Notes under the pieces: generated by a model | Seen by the model: only the letters and a program-made list of their open reading frames with translations | Database searches by the model: none | Told to the model about the DNA's origin: nothing | Shown here: piece by piece, positions 46,515 to 57,912 of the stretch | Numbering within the stretch: the stretch's first letter is position 1 | How the letters are laid out: every line of letters begins with the position of its first letter | Translations under genes and position numbers: made by a program | Origin: Nageia nagi | Lineage: Eukaryota > Pinophyta | Direction: 5' to 3' | DNA length: 64,000 nucleotides | NCBI GenBank assembly: GCA_050084985.1 | Contig: JBITNC010000001.1 | Location: forward strand, 31,682,001-31,746,000

Positions 46515-47130
46515 CTCAACCACAAATATCTTTGCAACACCTAACAGAAGAAGAAAATACCCTATTAAAAAGGTTCTATGAATTCATCAAGAAAGGTCTA
46601 TTACAAAAATTGACACAACTATCCAAATATTGAAATAAGAAACACATTGAGAAATGAGTATGTAAAGCACTAAAAAACTAAAAAAAGAAACCCATACTGA
46701 TCGAAGTTGTAATGAATGGTAAACTTTCAAAGAATGTTATGCTATATTTAAGGGTTGATATAAACCTCTTGCCTTCTAGAACATGTAAACAATAGGATGC
46801 CCTTCCTTAGAACCAACATAATATAAAATTTTACTAGTTGATGGCTATTTATTTTGATCCTTAGAACTATTGCAAGATATGTTAGTTTTCTTTCTAGGGA
46901 TCACTTCACTAGCTACATTTGATGTGATTGATATTAATGATACCACAAATTTAGAATACACCACTTTATTATATCTATAATGGTTCATAGGTAATAATGG
47001 AATTATAAATGATTAAACCTATGAGTTGATCCTTTCTAATGATGACTATGAAGTAAACATTCTATTGAATAAAGGCATGAGTAGAGCATATACCGAAGCA
47101 CAAAACTAAAGCAATGATAATAGAAGCAGT
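46515..47130 (+). pseudogene. gypsy-B protease relic
   Basis: The reading IEVVMNGKLSKNVMLYLRVD (46700-46760) followed by INLLPSRTCKQ corresponds to the gypsy aspartic protease loop. There, Asp-Ser/Thr-Gly and 'NLLP' are expected; the catalytic Asp-Thr-Gly is no longer present. Downstream peptides near 46940 (TTNLEYTTLLYL) fit the end of the domain. Confidence 0.5.
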
Positions 47131-47389
47131 GATTGAAGTGGTTTGATGGGTTTAAATGACCTATACACTATAACTATTAGAAAAGAACTAAATGAATTTT
47201 TGTATTACATTAACTCCATAAAGGATGGTTAATTAACTTTCCATAATGGTTCCTCCAAGATTGACTCCAAGACAATTGTAATGATGTGGAACATAGGGAA
47301 CCATGAATTACATTCCAAAAAAGCATGCCAAACTACATTAGTTGAGTATACTAAATCTGAAAATAAGTATATCAAGAGAAACTACCAAA

Positions 47390-48088
47390 TTCAATGACAC
47401 CATGGAAATAGTTCCTCTCCATGAATTTTTAGAAGGCATGGTCAAAACCTTCCCTTACAAAGAAGATAAAATTAATGCATTTAAAGATATCCTCATTGGA
47501 ATAACCGCAAGATGGTGAGGAACATATCAGCCAAACCTAACATCATGGTACAAGGTAATGTATCACATATCATTACATTTCATTACTCCACATGCAATAA
47601 TAAATATTATGGATAAGTATATAGGTGATATAGACCCTATAAAGCACATCACACTTTACGAATCAATTTGAAAAAAATATACCAATCTTTAGCTTGACAC
47701 TTGGGTACACATATTCCATTAGACATTAGTCACTATTCCACATGCTTGGTACATACACCAAGAACTCCAAAGAGAAATAATTAATTAGGATATAATACAA
47801 GCAACATTCATCTACATGTTTAAATTCCAAGATGACCATATTTCAACCCATAAATATTTATTACAAATAAAAACTTTTCTACTCATTGAATCTCCTATTA
47901 CATGGGTAACCTATTCCAAAATAGCGCAACCTATAGTGACACAAATAACTATACACCCCTTACCAATGATCAACAATGCTCCCAAAACACTAAAGCAAAT
48001 GAATCTAGAGGAACTAGATGATAAACCAAAGAATCTTAATTATAAAGCTGAGGAAGGTGAAAGAGAAGTGATCATGGAGAAAAAATGA
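47390..48088 (+). pseudogene. gag-like helical relic before RT
   Basis: The reading VPLHEFLEGMVKTFPYKEDK and INAFKDILIGITARW is followed by LTSWYKVMYHISLHFITPHA. A hydrophobic-aromatic 'ARW' followed by a 'W-V---I---F' helix resembles a Gag core. The open part, 47816-48088, ends EEGEREVIMEKK. A Gag core between protease and RT is out of order for gypsy-B, so this may belong to a second, overlapping relic. Confidence 0.35.
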
Positions 48089-48299
48089 AATCCAAATATA
48101 ATGAATAAATTAAAATAATATAATTAAATATAAATATAGATGTAGAACCATTAATGGCTATAATAGGAAACTATTAGACTAAATAAAATGTAAACAAAAT
48201 TATGAAAATATTAGTTGAATACCAATATCTATTCCCATGAAATATGATGGAACTATGGAGAATGAATGAAGAAATTAGAACCATTCAAAAAATATTAAA

Positions 48300-48846
48300 A
48301 CTCAACTATAAACCACAAAAAAAGATCATATCAGTTGAACCCAAATTATAAAACACAAGTAAAAGAGACACTAGACAAAATGTTGGAAGTAAGCATCATA
48401 TCACTCTTCGATAATACTAAATGGATTAGCCCTATGGTAATCTAACATAAAAAGATAGGGGATCTAAGCATTTGTGTATACTTTCAAGAAGTTAATAAAG
48501 CTTTTTAACATAATCATTTCCCCACACTATTCATAAAGGAAACCTTAGAAAATGTTGCTAAAAATGAATTATACTCTTTCATTGATGGTTTTTTTGGATA
48601 TTACCATGTCCAAATTGGAAAGGAAGATCATCCAAAAATAACATTCATAACCAAGTGGGAATCATTCATGTATAACATTATGCTATTTGAACTTAAAAAT
48701 GCTTTAGACATCTTTCCTACATTATGATCCATGCCTTTTAAGATTTTATCCATGACTTTCTAGAGGTCTACTTGGACAATTGGATAGTATATGGCTTAAT
48801 GAAAAATCACATCCAAGAATTAAGACTAATGTTTGAACACTTTAGA
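48300..48846 (+). pseudogene. gypsy-B reverse transcriptase, upstream part
   Basis: The RT entry KMLEVSIISLFDNTKWISPM (near 48380) is followed by ICVYFQEVNKAF, FPTLFIKETLENVAKNE, and LYSFIDGFFGYYHVQIGKED. The catalytic box reads VYLDNWIV near 48765; the second Asp of YLDD is Asn. The frame runs MKNHIQELRLMFEHFR and is cut at 48846 by the solo LTR. Confidence 0.75.
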
Positions 48847-50650
48847 TGTTATTCTTATAGAATTACACTCTAAGGGGTAATATTCTTTATATTCATTATT
48901 CTTTCATTCATTCATTCTTCTCTCCTAATAAAACTTATTCTATACTTCCCATTTCTTATTTCCCTTTGTCTCTAAATTGTAAATAGTTATGTAAGTTTAG
49001 TCTTGAGTATGAATTTTACATAGTTAGTATTTGTATCAAGAGTCTTATGTTATATGTGCCATTAGTCATGGCTTGGTATTGTTTAAGGTAGTTTTGGGTT
49101 ATGTTCATATTATTAGGTATTATTGAAAAGAAAGTCATTCAAAACTGCCATTTTGTTATAAGGCAAGTATTGTTTGTACAAAGTTATATGAGTCATGTCT
49201 AAGTTAAGTTTATAAGTCATATGCTGAGAAGAGTCCATTCTATGAAAATTAGATAATTCATTTTTGGTAAGTATTTTCTATAAACTCTATGTATTTTACT
49301 AAATCAATTCTAGGCCCTATTGCAATTCTAGTTGCTTATGTTTTGGTCTAGTGTAGTTTGGGTATTAGTTTTGGGCCTTGTATGTAAGTGTTGGCTTTTG
49401 GTTAAGGTCAAGTAGCGAGTAGTGTTATAAGAATCAATATAAATTGAACCCACAAAATTCTAATGGTGACATCACATTTTTGTGTAAGGATCAATAGGCA
49501 TTAGACAACTTCATCAATGGGTATTCCAGATAGACTTCATGATGGGAGATCTTGATAACTTATATTCAAAAGAACCCACCATTTTTGAGTGATGATGTCA
49601 TATTTTTAGGATAAATAGGTGATGATAAGTTCTAAAAGCATCTCAAGTTTCAATAATCCCCACTAATACATAAAGAGACCCACTAAGGAAAAATAAAGAT
49701 TATAAAAGGAGGTGAACACCCAAGTCCACTTAATCAAGAGTGTATGACCCTAGGTACTTTATCAATGTGTCAACTGCAACTCATTTCTATGTGGTATTAG
49801 TAGTTCAATCTCAAGTTTGAATGGTTACATCTTCCTTCACCCTTACAATATTCAACACTAGGACTATAGAAAAAAAACATTTAATGGTTGCAAAGAGTTA
49901 GATGCCCACTTATTGCTGAGACATCTTGATTGTACTCATAGAGATGGTGAACAATACCCTATAAATTCAAAATAGTTCTAGATGGACCATGGTCAAAGAA
50001 AAAAATGATGGAATATGATTGGATAAGTATAAATATTGAAGGTCTACAAATTCCAAGAATCAATGCTGCATTAAGACCATGGTCCATAATTAGTTACAAT
50101 TATAGATCCTTCTATACATATTGTAAATATTTGTGTTTATTTTGTTCTTATTCAAATAATTAATTTAAAGTTATTAATGGTGAACAACCACCCATTGTAT
50201 ATAGAACATTATAAATAGTAAACTGTTAAAAGTCCAAAAGGTCAAAAATTTTAACAAAGTTTCCCAGTGTTAGAACTATTTTCATATATGATAATGCAAT
50301 ATTATGGTATTTTTCCCTTTGTATTGTATGGTTGTTATCTTATTTTGTAATTACTATGTATGAACCTTTATCTAAAGCTGTGACTATGTATTACAATTAT
50401 AAGACCCCAAGAGTGAGATAGTTATTATATTCTTAGTATTGGATGTGGATTACTACTTGTGTATTGATGCCAAGGATGAATAATTTAGTCCTTTTTCATA
50501 GATAGGGATTGGCTTATAACCCAAAGGTTGAGTAGAAAATCCCACAAGTGCACTTTCCCACCATATTTTGATCATTCAAGAACCTTGTTGTTATCAAGTA
50601 ATGGAGAACTTGCCATAACAAACCCTTAGGTTACATCATCCTGATCAATA
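48847..50650 (+). mobile_element. solo LTR (1.8 kb) inserted in gypsy-B RT
   Basis: It begins TGTTATTCTTATAG and ends near TGATCAATA. It aligns along its length with the second copy at 54165-59540 once the nested copia element there is removed. Shared landmarks are tacactctaa, aagagtctta, gacaagt(g/a)ttgtttgta, aagagtgtatgaccc, tggtatttttccct and gttacatta. The flanks ttaga on the left and ataga on the right are a likely 5-bp duplication. RT coding resumes directly after it with LNFKK and then YGELLEHIICKEG. No internal region or PBS is present, hence a solo LTR. Its orientation is tentative: both copies are given as plus because TG...CA ends are compatible. Confidence 0.75.
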
Positions 50651-51460
50651 TAGATAACTACAAATATTACTTAATTTTAAAAAAGCCTCTTTGCTATACT
50701 ATATGGAGAGCTACTAGAGCATATAATCTGTAAGGAAGGATTGATGGTAGATCCAACAAAGATTACAGTACTAGTGAACATACTCCCACCTAAAATAGTA
50801 AAAGAAGTATTATTTTAGGATTGATAGGTTACTATAGGAAGTTCATCAAATATTATGCATCTTTATCCACCCTATCGATGACTCAACCAAGAAAAATTGA
50901 CCATTCTATCAAGGTCAAAATAATGCCAATAAAACTTTGATCTATTCAAAATCAAATTATCTAAATCCCTAATAATAATATTTCTTGATTAGATGAAGGA
51001 ATTTCATGTACAAGTAGAGGTGAGTATTGATGCAATTAGAGCTATATTGGTATAACCTGGTGAAGGTAGGATTGACCATCAAACTTATTTTACTAGCCAT
51101 AAAATGGCACATGCAAAGAAGAATTATATGGTGACCCAAAAAGAAGCACTAGCCATGGTATATGCTTTTCAAAATTTTTATCATTATCTATTAGCTATAA
51201 CATTTATTTATTTTTATAGATCATGAGGCTCTAAGATATCTTCTCAATAAATCTATCATTCAAGGAAGGATCTATTGATGGTTATTCTTATTCCAAGAAT
51301 TCACCTTTAAAGTTATTGCTAAAGTAGACAACTTAAATATGATCCCATATATGTTATCAAAAATTGATAATGGTGAAACCTCAAAAATTGATGATGAATT
51401 ATCAAGAGCTCACTTTTTTGAGTGGAATAATTCCCAAATTATCTAGAAGAAATTGTATCC
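50651..51460 (+). pseudogene. gypsy-B RT end and RNase H
   Basis: RT resumes with EHIICKEGLMVDPTKITVLV near 50720, then a GYYRKFIK-like part in a shifted frame. RNase H shows FHVQVEVSIDAIRAIL (51000), FTSHKMAHAKKNYMVTQKEA (51090) and LAMVYAFQNFYHYLLA. The match to the gypsy RNase H layout is clear. Stops and frameshifts are frequent. Confidence 0.75.
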
Positions 51461-51559
51461 TTTTTTACTTCTAGATAATTCCTTGATGGCTTATCTTCAA
51501 AAGAGCAAAGAAAACTACTCATTAAAGAAATACCATACACCCTTATAGCAGGTGAACTC

Positions 51560-52580
51560 TAAAAAATTAGTATGGATTGAATAATTTGACATGTAGCTCT
51601 CTCACATGAACATGATGATATTCTTAGGGAAGCACATGGTGGTATAGCTAACAATAATTTTTATGGTGATCTAGCAAGTAAAAAAGTATTACAAGTCATT
51701 CTATGGTGGTCCATCCTCCATTGTAATTACCACTTTGATGCTAAGAGTTGTGATATCTATCAAATAATTAACTAGCCATCCTCCAAGGATGAACTCACAC
51801 TTCAACTAGTACTACCCCTACAACCATTTGAAAAGTGGGTGATCAATTTCATCGATTTGATCTTACCTCCAACATGTAAGTCAAGGGTAAGATATATTAT
51901 TACTAAGGTAGAATATCTTACTCTATAGGAAGAAGCAGAAGTAGTTAAATATAGTATAACACTAACATCATCTAAGTTCATATATGAAAATATAATTACA
52001 AGGTTTGGATGTACAAAAGAAATCATAAGAGATCAAGGGAAGCATTTTATCAATCACATTATTAATGAATTAGTTAGTAAGTTTATGATTCTATATAATC
52101 AAAGCTCCCCATATCATCCATAAGAAAATGTATCCATCAAAGTGATAAATAAAATTCTTAAGAGAACATTAACAAAAAATGTATCAATCAGAAGGTTAGA
52201 TTGAGAAGAAAAATTACCAACCATACTTTGGGCATACAAAATAACTTATAAAATATTAAATAAGAAAATACCATTTAAACTAGTTTATGAACTTCAAGCA
52301 ACAGTCCCTATGGAATTCCAAGTCCCATCATTAAGAATCACCCTCATAACATGACTTAATAAAAATTACTCACTACTAGAATAATGTTTTACTCTTAATC
52401 AGTTGGATGAAAATTGATGGATAGACTTATATAACCAAATTCCAAAAAGAAGTGATAGAAAGCTTGACATAGTAGACACAATAAAAATAAAAAATTTAGA
52501 ATTGATGACCAAGTTATTCTATATGATAGTCAGTATAAACATCAAGAATGTTAGACAAATAAATTTGATTGAATTTTGTG
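51560..52580 (+). pseudogene. gypsy-B integrase relic
   Basis: The zinc-binding N-terminus ends LREAHGGIANN and WWSILHCNYHF (from 51630). The core reads LQPFEKWVINFIDLILPP (51820), then RYIITKVEYLTL, ENIITRFGCTKEIIRDQG (51990) and SSPYHP. The third catalytic Glu is replaced by Lys in SIKVINKILK. The stretch ILWAYKITYKILNKKIPFKL and the GPY-like C-terminal region follow to about 52580. It is inactive by mutation, stops and frameshifts. Confidence 0.8.
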
Positions 52581-52764
52581 AATGAATATAGATTAAAGCA
52601 GCACACTCCTCACCAAGATGTAGGATTCGACTAACGACACATAAGAGATAACTCAAAAATGTATTTATATTATAGTAGAATAGATTAGTTATATTACATA
52701 GTTAAAATTTCTTTTCACTAGTTATTTCTTTTTATATCCTGAAAAAATACATCTCACCCAAAAT

Positions 52765-52790
52765 CTTATTAAGTTGGGGAGTATATAGGG
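52765..52790 (+). other. probable polypurine tract of gypsy-B
   Basis: The words aagttggggagtatataggggtc lie shortly after the integrase relic, where gypsy elements of this type carry their polypurine tract. The 3' LTR that should follow could not be paired. Confidence 0.35.
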
Positions 52791-54164
52791 GTCAAAACTA
52801 ATCACAAAATTAGTATCAAAACTAGCCAAAAATACACATCTCCCACATCTATAAAATAAAAATGATACCATGATACAACTTATAGCCTTACAAAAATTGG
52901 TGAAAAACCACCTCCACTAGCCATTCCATCACTTCTTCTTATTGGAGGGGAGATGAAAACCAGGTGCAACTCCCAAATGGTGTTAAAATTCATTTCTTGC
53001 AATAGCACCAATAATGTAGTAACCACTCTTGATAACTCCACCTCTTCCTAATATTTTTGATGGTGCTCTATCAATAATCTCAACATCTACTCCAATTCTA
53101 CATCTAAAATTCTATCACCCTCAAGAAACTATATTATTATGGCCTCTAGTTCCATCACTCAAACCATAACAAAATAGATTGAGAAAAATACAATACAAAG
53201 CAATAGAATATTAATCCTATAACATGAATTTATGGTAAAATTTGACTATAAAAAATAACCCATATGCATTAAGTAGAAGTTATTCCCTGACCTTTGCATG
53301 CGATATTAAATCAAAGCATAAGCATAAGATTTAAATTACCTTGGAATCTTAAATATGGATTACATGGTATTTTAATATCACCTTGAGAAGCTAGCCAACA
53401 CAAGTGGGGGGTATAAAATAAGATGCACATAATTAATTTGTAACAAAGTGAACAATACACCACCATCAAAATAATGAATGGATATGGCATACCACCTCAC
53501 CCACCAAAGCATGTCTCTAACACCCATTGAGTGAACCATGATATGAACAACTCGTATGTAATACCACTCACCAAATTTCAACCCTATAACTAGAAAATCC
53601 CACCAAAGAAATCCTACCATTACATGCGTAATAGTAGAGGAACTAAGTAGTGGAGAGTTACAAAAGCCACAAGTAGAGGAACTATAAATAGAGGCAAAGG
53701 ATATATAATAAAAAAGGAAGAAACCACACCTAATAAACCATGAGAGAGATCAATTTGTGGAAAACTCACTCAGTTACCATTTTATGGAGGTACTAGATGA
53801 GATAGAGAGCATTTATGAATCCATGTTATATATCCATACCATGAAATTGGAGGACCCCAAGGTTTCATAGGTATAATTAGACATAGAAAAGCTAACACTA
53901 GAGTAGTTGAAGCTATTTGACTCAAATGATTTGTTTAACCTATTGAATATGTCAAATTTCTACCCTTATGGGAATGTGGTAAAATTCATTTATAGCCACT
54001 ACCATAATAATATCCTATGGCTAGATAAGCTATATGAAATTACAAATTAAGTGGTCAAATGAGTTATTGAGCTAAAGAGAGAAGGAATCAACCATGATTA
54101 TTTTATGATAAGGAGGGCTCTAGTAAAAGTCTCCATAGTGTAGAATCTCATGGGTGCAAATACC
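52791..54164. other. unassigned 3' region of gypsy-B
   Basis: The minus strand has an 80-codon hydrophobic frame at 53620-53378, which I do not recognise. The plus strand from 53730 reads FDSNDLFNLLNMSNFYPYGN and VIELKREGINHDYFM, protein-like but unidentified. The latter appears to be interrupted by the solo LTR at 54165. Confidence 0.35.
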
Positions 54165-54316
54165 TACTATTCTTGTAGAATCACACTCTAAAAGGGGTAA
54201 AATTCTATATGTTATTTATTATTTAAATTATTCATTCATTCCAAAATAAAATCCATTCTTTAATTTCCAATCCTTATTCCCTTTTATTTTATTCATAAAT
54301 ATTTGTAAGTATTTAG

Positions 54317-55136
54317 TGTTGAACTACATTTTACAATAAGAAGGGGGGTGAATCAGTGTCTTTAACTTTAAAACATTAAACCCAAAAATTTTAATTAGTG
54401 CAATAGAAAGATAAAACCAAATAGAGCAAACACACAAGATAACATCACACAACATAAGTTATAATGAGGTTCATCAATATGGCTACATCCCTAAATAAGA
54501 CTGCTTGGACTCCAATCCAAATCTAGCCATTGTAAAGCATCAACTTTACACAATTTACAAGCACCAACTGGAAGGAGCACCAACCTCTAAGTTATATAGC
54601 ACCAACTACAAGGAGCACCAACTCCTCTTGCCAAACACCCACTTGATAGATTCAATAAGATAAGGTGAAGGATTAATAACTAGTTACCCAAGACCCAGAA
54701 TGGTCTAGCTCAAAACACTTCTACACACAACCACAATCTAAATCTATCTCTTCAATATTTTCTTCTCATTCTAAAAATCACACCACTTTTCTATAGCTTC
54801 AACCCTTTTATTCATATTCACTCACTCTTCACACCTATCAACTAAAAAACCCTAAAACAAATCCAGAAATTATTCTTGAAACTATTGGAAGGAATGTCTT
54901 AATTCAAATCAAGAAAATGTTCCACATTCTGATTCAAAATTGATATGATATCTCACGCACATTTAGAACTCTCAACACTTGTATAACTATAAATAAATCA
55001 TTCATTGCAGACACTTCCATTACTCACACACTACTCAAAATCATACTACACTCCCAATACATAAACCTAAAAAAATTTGAATATTGTAGAACTAGTTCAT
55101 GATAATATATCTATTGCACTTAGAATTCATGTTCCA
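54317..55136 (-). repeat. truncated 3' LTR of copia-C
   Basis: It matches 56217-57018 from tgaacta to gttccaa. Shared landmarks are aggggggtgaatca, caaggagcaccaactcctcttgcc and cacttgatagattcaata. A short internal repeat of agcaccaact occurs several times at 54560-54630. The inner end is a deletion junction with gag. Confidence 0.88.
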
Positions 55137-55159
55137 ATTTTTATTTCATTTTTTTTTTC

Positions 55160-56152
55160 CCTCTTCAAATGCCATGAAAAGAGCTTCACCAACCTCTTCT
55201 TTTGAATATTCATTTGAGTTAGCTTTTGATGAATTAATGTTCTTAGAAATAAAGCTTTTCTTCTTAAAATTACCTTTTTTAAAGTTTGATTTTATCTTCC
55301 AACCACTTCTCTCTTTGTACAAATTTTCATCATCTTTGTTCTTCTTATTATGTGGACATTTGCTACAAAATGCCCCATGCCTCCATAATTAAAACATTTA
55401 AATGGTAAATTTTCTTTATATTTACCTTTTTTTCCTTTCTTTAATTTTGTGACTAAAGTTCACTTCTAATTCATCATATGTCTCTTCTTCATCGGATTTC
55501 TAGCATTGCTTTTTTTTTTCTTCTTTACCTTGAAGCAATGGATTTTCCCTTTCCTATCCTCATTTCATAGGTAGTTAGAGAACCATGCATTTCATCCATA
55601 TTGAAAGTATTTAAATCTTTTTCTTCTTGTATGAGAGAAACTTTTGAATCAAATCCTTAAGGAAGTGAGCATAATACCTTTTTCACAATGATTGAGTCTT
55701 CAATCTTTTCTGAGGCCTTTGATCGCATTGATCACTTCATTTACCCTTACCATGTATGCTACTATGTTTTTATCATCATACATATTTAATCTCTCAAATG
55801 ATGTTTGGTGAGTTTGAAGCTTAGACTCCTTTATCTTCACATCTTCCTCATTAATGCTTTTTATTTTATCCCATATTTCCTTTACAGACTCGTAATTCAT
55901 CACTTTTACTAGCTCATTGTCCACCAATCTACACATGATGGCATTCTTGGCCTTCAAGTTATTTTTATATGCCTTCTTATCTACTACATCTATAATAGGC
56001 ATAAAAGATGTGGTATAACCATTTTTTGTGGCCTCCCAAATCTTGTATCCCAAAGCACTAAGATAAGTTTGCATCCTAAGTCTCCAAAAAGAATAGTTAA
56101 TATCATCAAATAATGGAGCTTTATTTGAAGTGAACCCTTCACCTAAAGCCAT
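55160..56152 (-). pseudogene. copia-C gag relic
   Basis: The open frame 56152-55700 starts MALGEGFTSNKAPLFDDINY and contains SFWRLRMQTYLSALGYKIWE, VKEIWDKIKSINEEDVKIKE and HQTSFERLNMYDDKNIVAYM, which is the UBN2/copia Gag core. After frameshifts, a zinc knuckle CFNYGGMGHFVA lies at 55396-55361. Its second Cys is Tyr and a one-base frameshift precedes the last Cys. The frame ends in an acidic segment (NSNEYSKEEVGEALFMAFEE) and runs into the truncated LTR. No protease or later domain remains. Confidence 0.85.
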
Positions 56153-56201
56153 TGTGTCACATCCAAGATCTCCCTAGTTGATTAAGATAACATAGGAACC
56201 T

Positions 56202-56215
56202 TGCTTTGATACCAA
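56202..56215 (-). other. primer-binding site of copia-C
   Basis: The minus-strand reading attggtatcaaagc lies directly after the LTR end and matches the initiator tRNA-Met PBS with one change. Confidence 0.8.
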
Positions 56216-56216
56216 T

Positions 56217-57912
56217 TATTGAACTATGAGTTACACTAAGAGGGGGGTGAATCAATGTCTTTAACTTTAAAACTTTAAATCCAAAAAATTTAAATAGTAC
56301 AATATAAAGATAAAACTAAATAGAGCAAACACATAATAGAACATCACATAACATAAGATATAATGAAGTTCACCAATGTAGCTACATACTTAAAAATATT
56401 ACTTGGATTCCAATCCAAATGTAGCCATTTTAAATCACTAACTTTACAAATAATTTACAATCACCAACTAGAAGGAGCACCAACCCCTAAGTTCTATAGC
56501 ACCAACTACAAGGAGCACCAACTCCTCTTGCCAAGCACCCACTTGATAGATTCAATAATATAAGATGAAGGATTAATAACCAATTACCCAAGACCCATAA
56601 TGGTCTATCTCAAAACACTTCTACACAAAACCACAATCCAAATCTATCTCTTCAATATTTTCTTTTCATTCCAAAAATCACACCACTCTTCTATAGCTTC
56701 TTCACACCTATCAGCTAAAAAACCCCAAAATAGACCAAGAAACTATTACTAAAACCATAGAAGGAATGTCATTATTCAAACCAAGAAAACATTCCACATG
56801 CTAATTCAAAACTGATATGATTTCTCACACACATTTAGAACTCTCAATACTTGTAGAACTATAAAGAAATCATTCATTGTAGACACTTCCATTACTCACA
56901 CATACTTCCACACTACTCAAAATCATACTACACTCCTACTACATAAACTTAGAAAAATTTGAATATTGCAAAACTAGTTCATGATAATATATCAATTGGA
57001 CTTAGAATGTCTGTTCCAAGTCCATATGGTACGAAATGGTATTACATTTTCTGCATAGATCATCAATAATCTCTAAAATCCTGTATTTATATTTTATATC
57101 ACTAAAACTCTCCAAAATCGATTGGAAGTGTAATATATTTTAACAAAAAATAAAAATATATACTCAAAAATCATAATAAGCATTTTTTCAAACATTTTAC
57201 TACCAAAACAAGATTCAACTAGCCAAAATTTATGTCTTGCCATTTCGTTAAACACTTACCAAGCATCCTTATTCATTGACTTCTAGACTTTGGATTGAGA
57301 TGAAACAAAAACCAAAGTTGTAATATTTTTCATGCTGATTTAAAATATACAACCAAAAATCAAATATATAAAATCAAACTAATAAAATTCCTCTTTTTCT
57401 TTCTATCCCAAAAAGTGCATCAAACTGCAAAAAGTTACTAAGTGGCATTTTGTAGCTTGCACCATTTCTACCTTGGTCATCATCTTACTATGAAATTTGG
57501 ACCACATATTATTGGTATATAGTAATATAAATTAATTAAATTTCATCCTATGAATCAACATCATTTGCTCAAAAGTTTACTTGCACGAAGCCAATTTCAC
57601 CCAAATTTTTGACTATTCAAAAATCTGTAAGTGTGCCCAAAAAAGAACCAACATGAAATTTGACCATTCCAACATTGTACACAAGTTTTTTATAAATGAA
57701 ACAACTTATACAAGCCATATTTGGTTTTCTATCACCTTCCATTTGCATTTTGGCCCTCTTGACAACTTTTGGTCCTTTTGTTATTTTTACATCTCACAAC
57801 TTTGCAAATCTTGTCAATGTCATTTTTTTTACATGTGCAACCATGTGAACCATATGCACATTGATCTCATAATGTTAACAACAATGAAAACATTGATGCA
57901 CCATACTCAACA
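56217..57912 (-). repeat. 5' LTR of copia-C (full, about 1.7 kb)
   Basis: The downstream 800 bp match the truncated 3' LTR. The outer 0.9 kb (57019-57912) has no partner because the 3' copy has lost it. Its outer end is set by TCAACA and the tttag duplication. Confidence 0.75.

Larger units (their letters stand above)
43990..52790 (+). mobile_element. decayed Tat-like Ty3/gypsy element (gypsy-B) with nested insertions
   Basis: Plus-strand relics in order are gag with zinc knuckle, protease, RT, RNase H and integrase, then a purine-rich tract near 52771. RT before integrase marks Ty3/gypsy. Sequence style (KMLEVSIISLF, ICKEGLMVDPTKI, RFGCTKEIIRDQG) is that of the Tat-like group abundant in conifers and legumes. 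A terminal-inverted-repeat element (45530-46514) and a solo LTR (48847-50650) interrupt it. No LTR of its own was paired. Confidence 0.75.
54317..57912 (-). mobile_element. copia-C: gag-only Ty1/copia deletion derivative
   Basis: The element is flanked by an exact 5-bp duplication, tttag, at 54312-54316 and 57913-57917. The plus-strand outer ends are TGTTGAAC and CTCAACA, a six-base inverted terminus TGTTGA/TCAACA. On the minus strand it holds a complete 1.7-kb 5' LTR (57912-56217), a PBS, a gag relic, and only the downstream 820 bp of the 3' LTR (55136-54317). A single deletion therefore removed all of pol, the polypurine tract and the first half of the 3' LTR. It lies inside the second solo LTR, so it inserted later. 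Confidence 0.85.

Noticed and set aside
53378-53620. 80-codon hydrophobic minus-strand frame as an envelope-like protein
   Set aside because: No signal peptide, cysteine pattern or repeat partner supports this; the composition alone is not evidence.
55099-55392. 97-codon plus-strand frame, Phe/Leu-rich
   Set aside because: It is the reverse complement of the Lys/Glu-rich copia-C gag relic.
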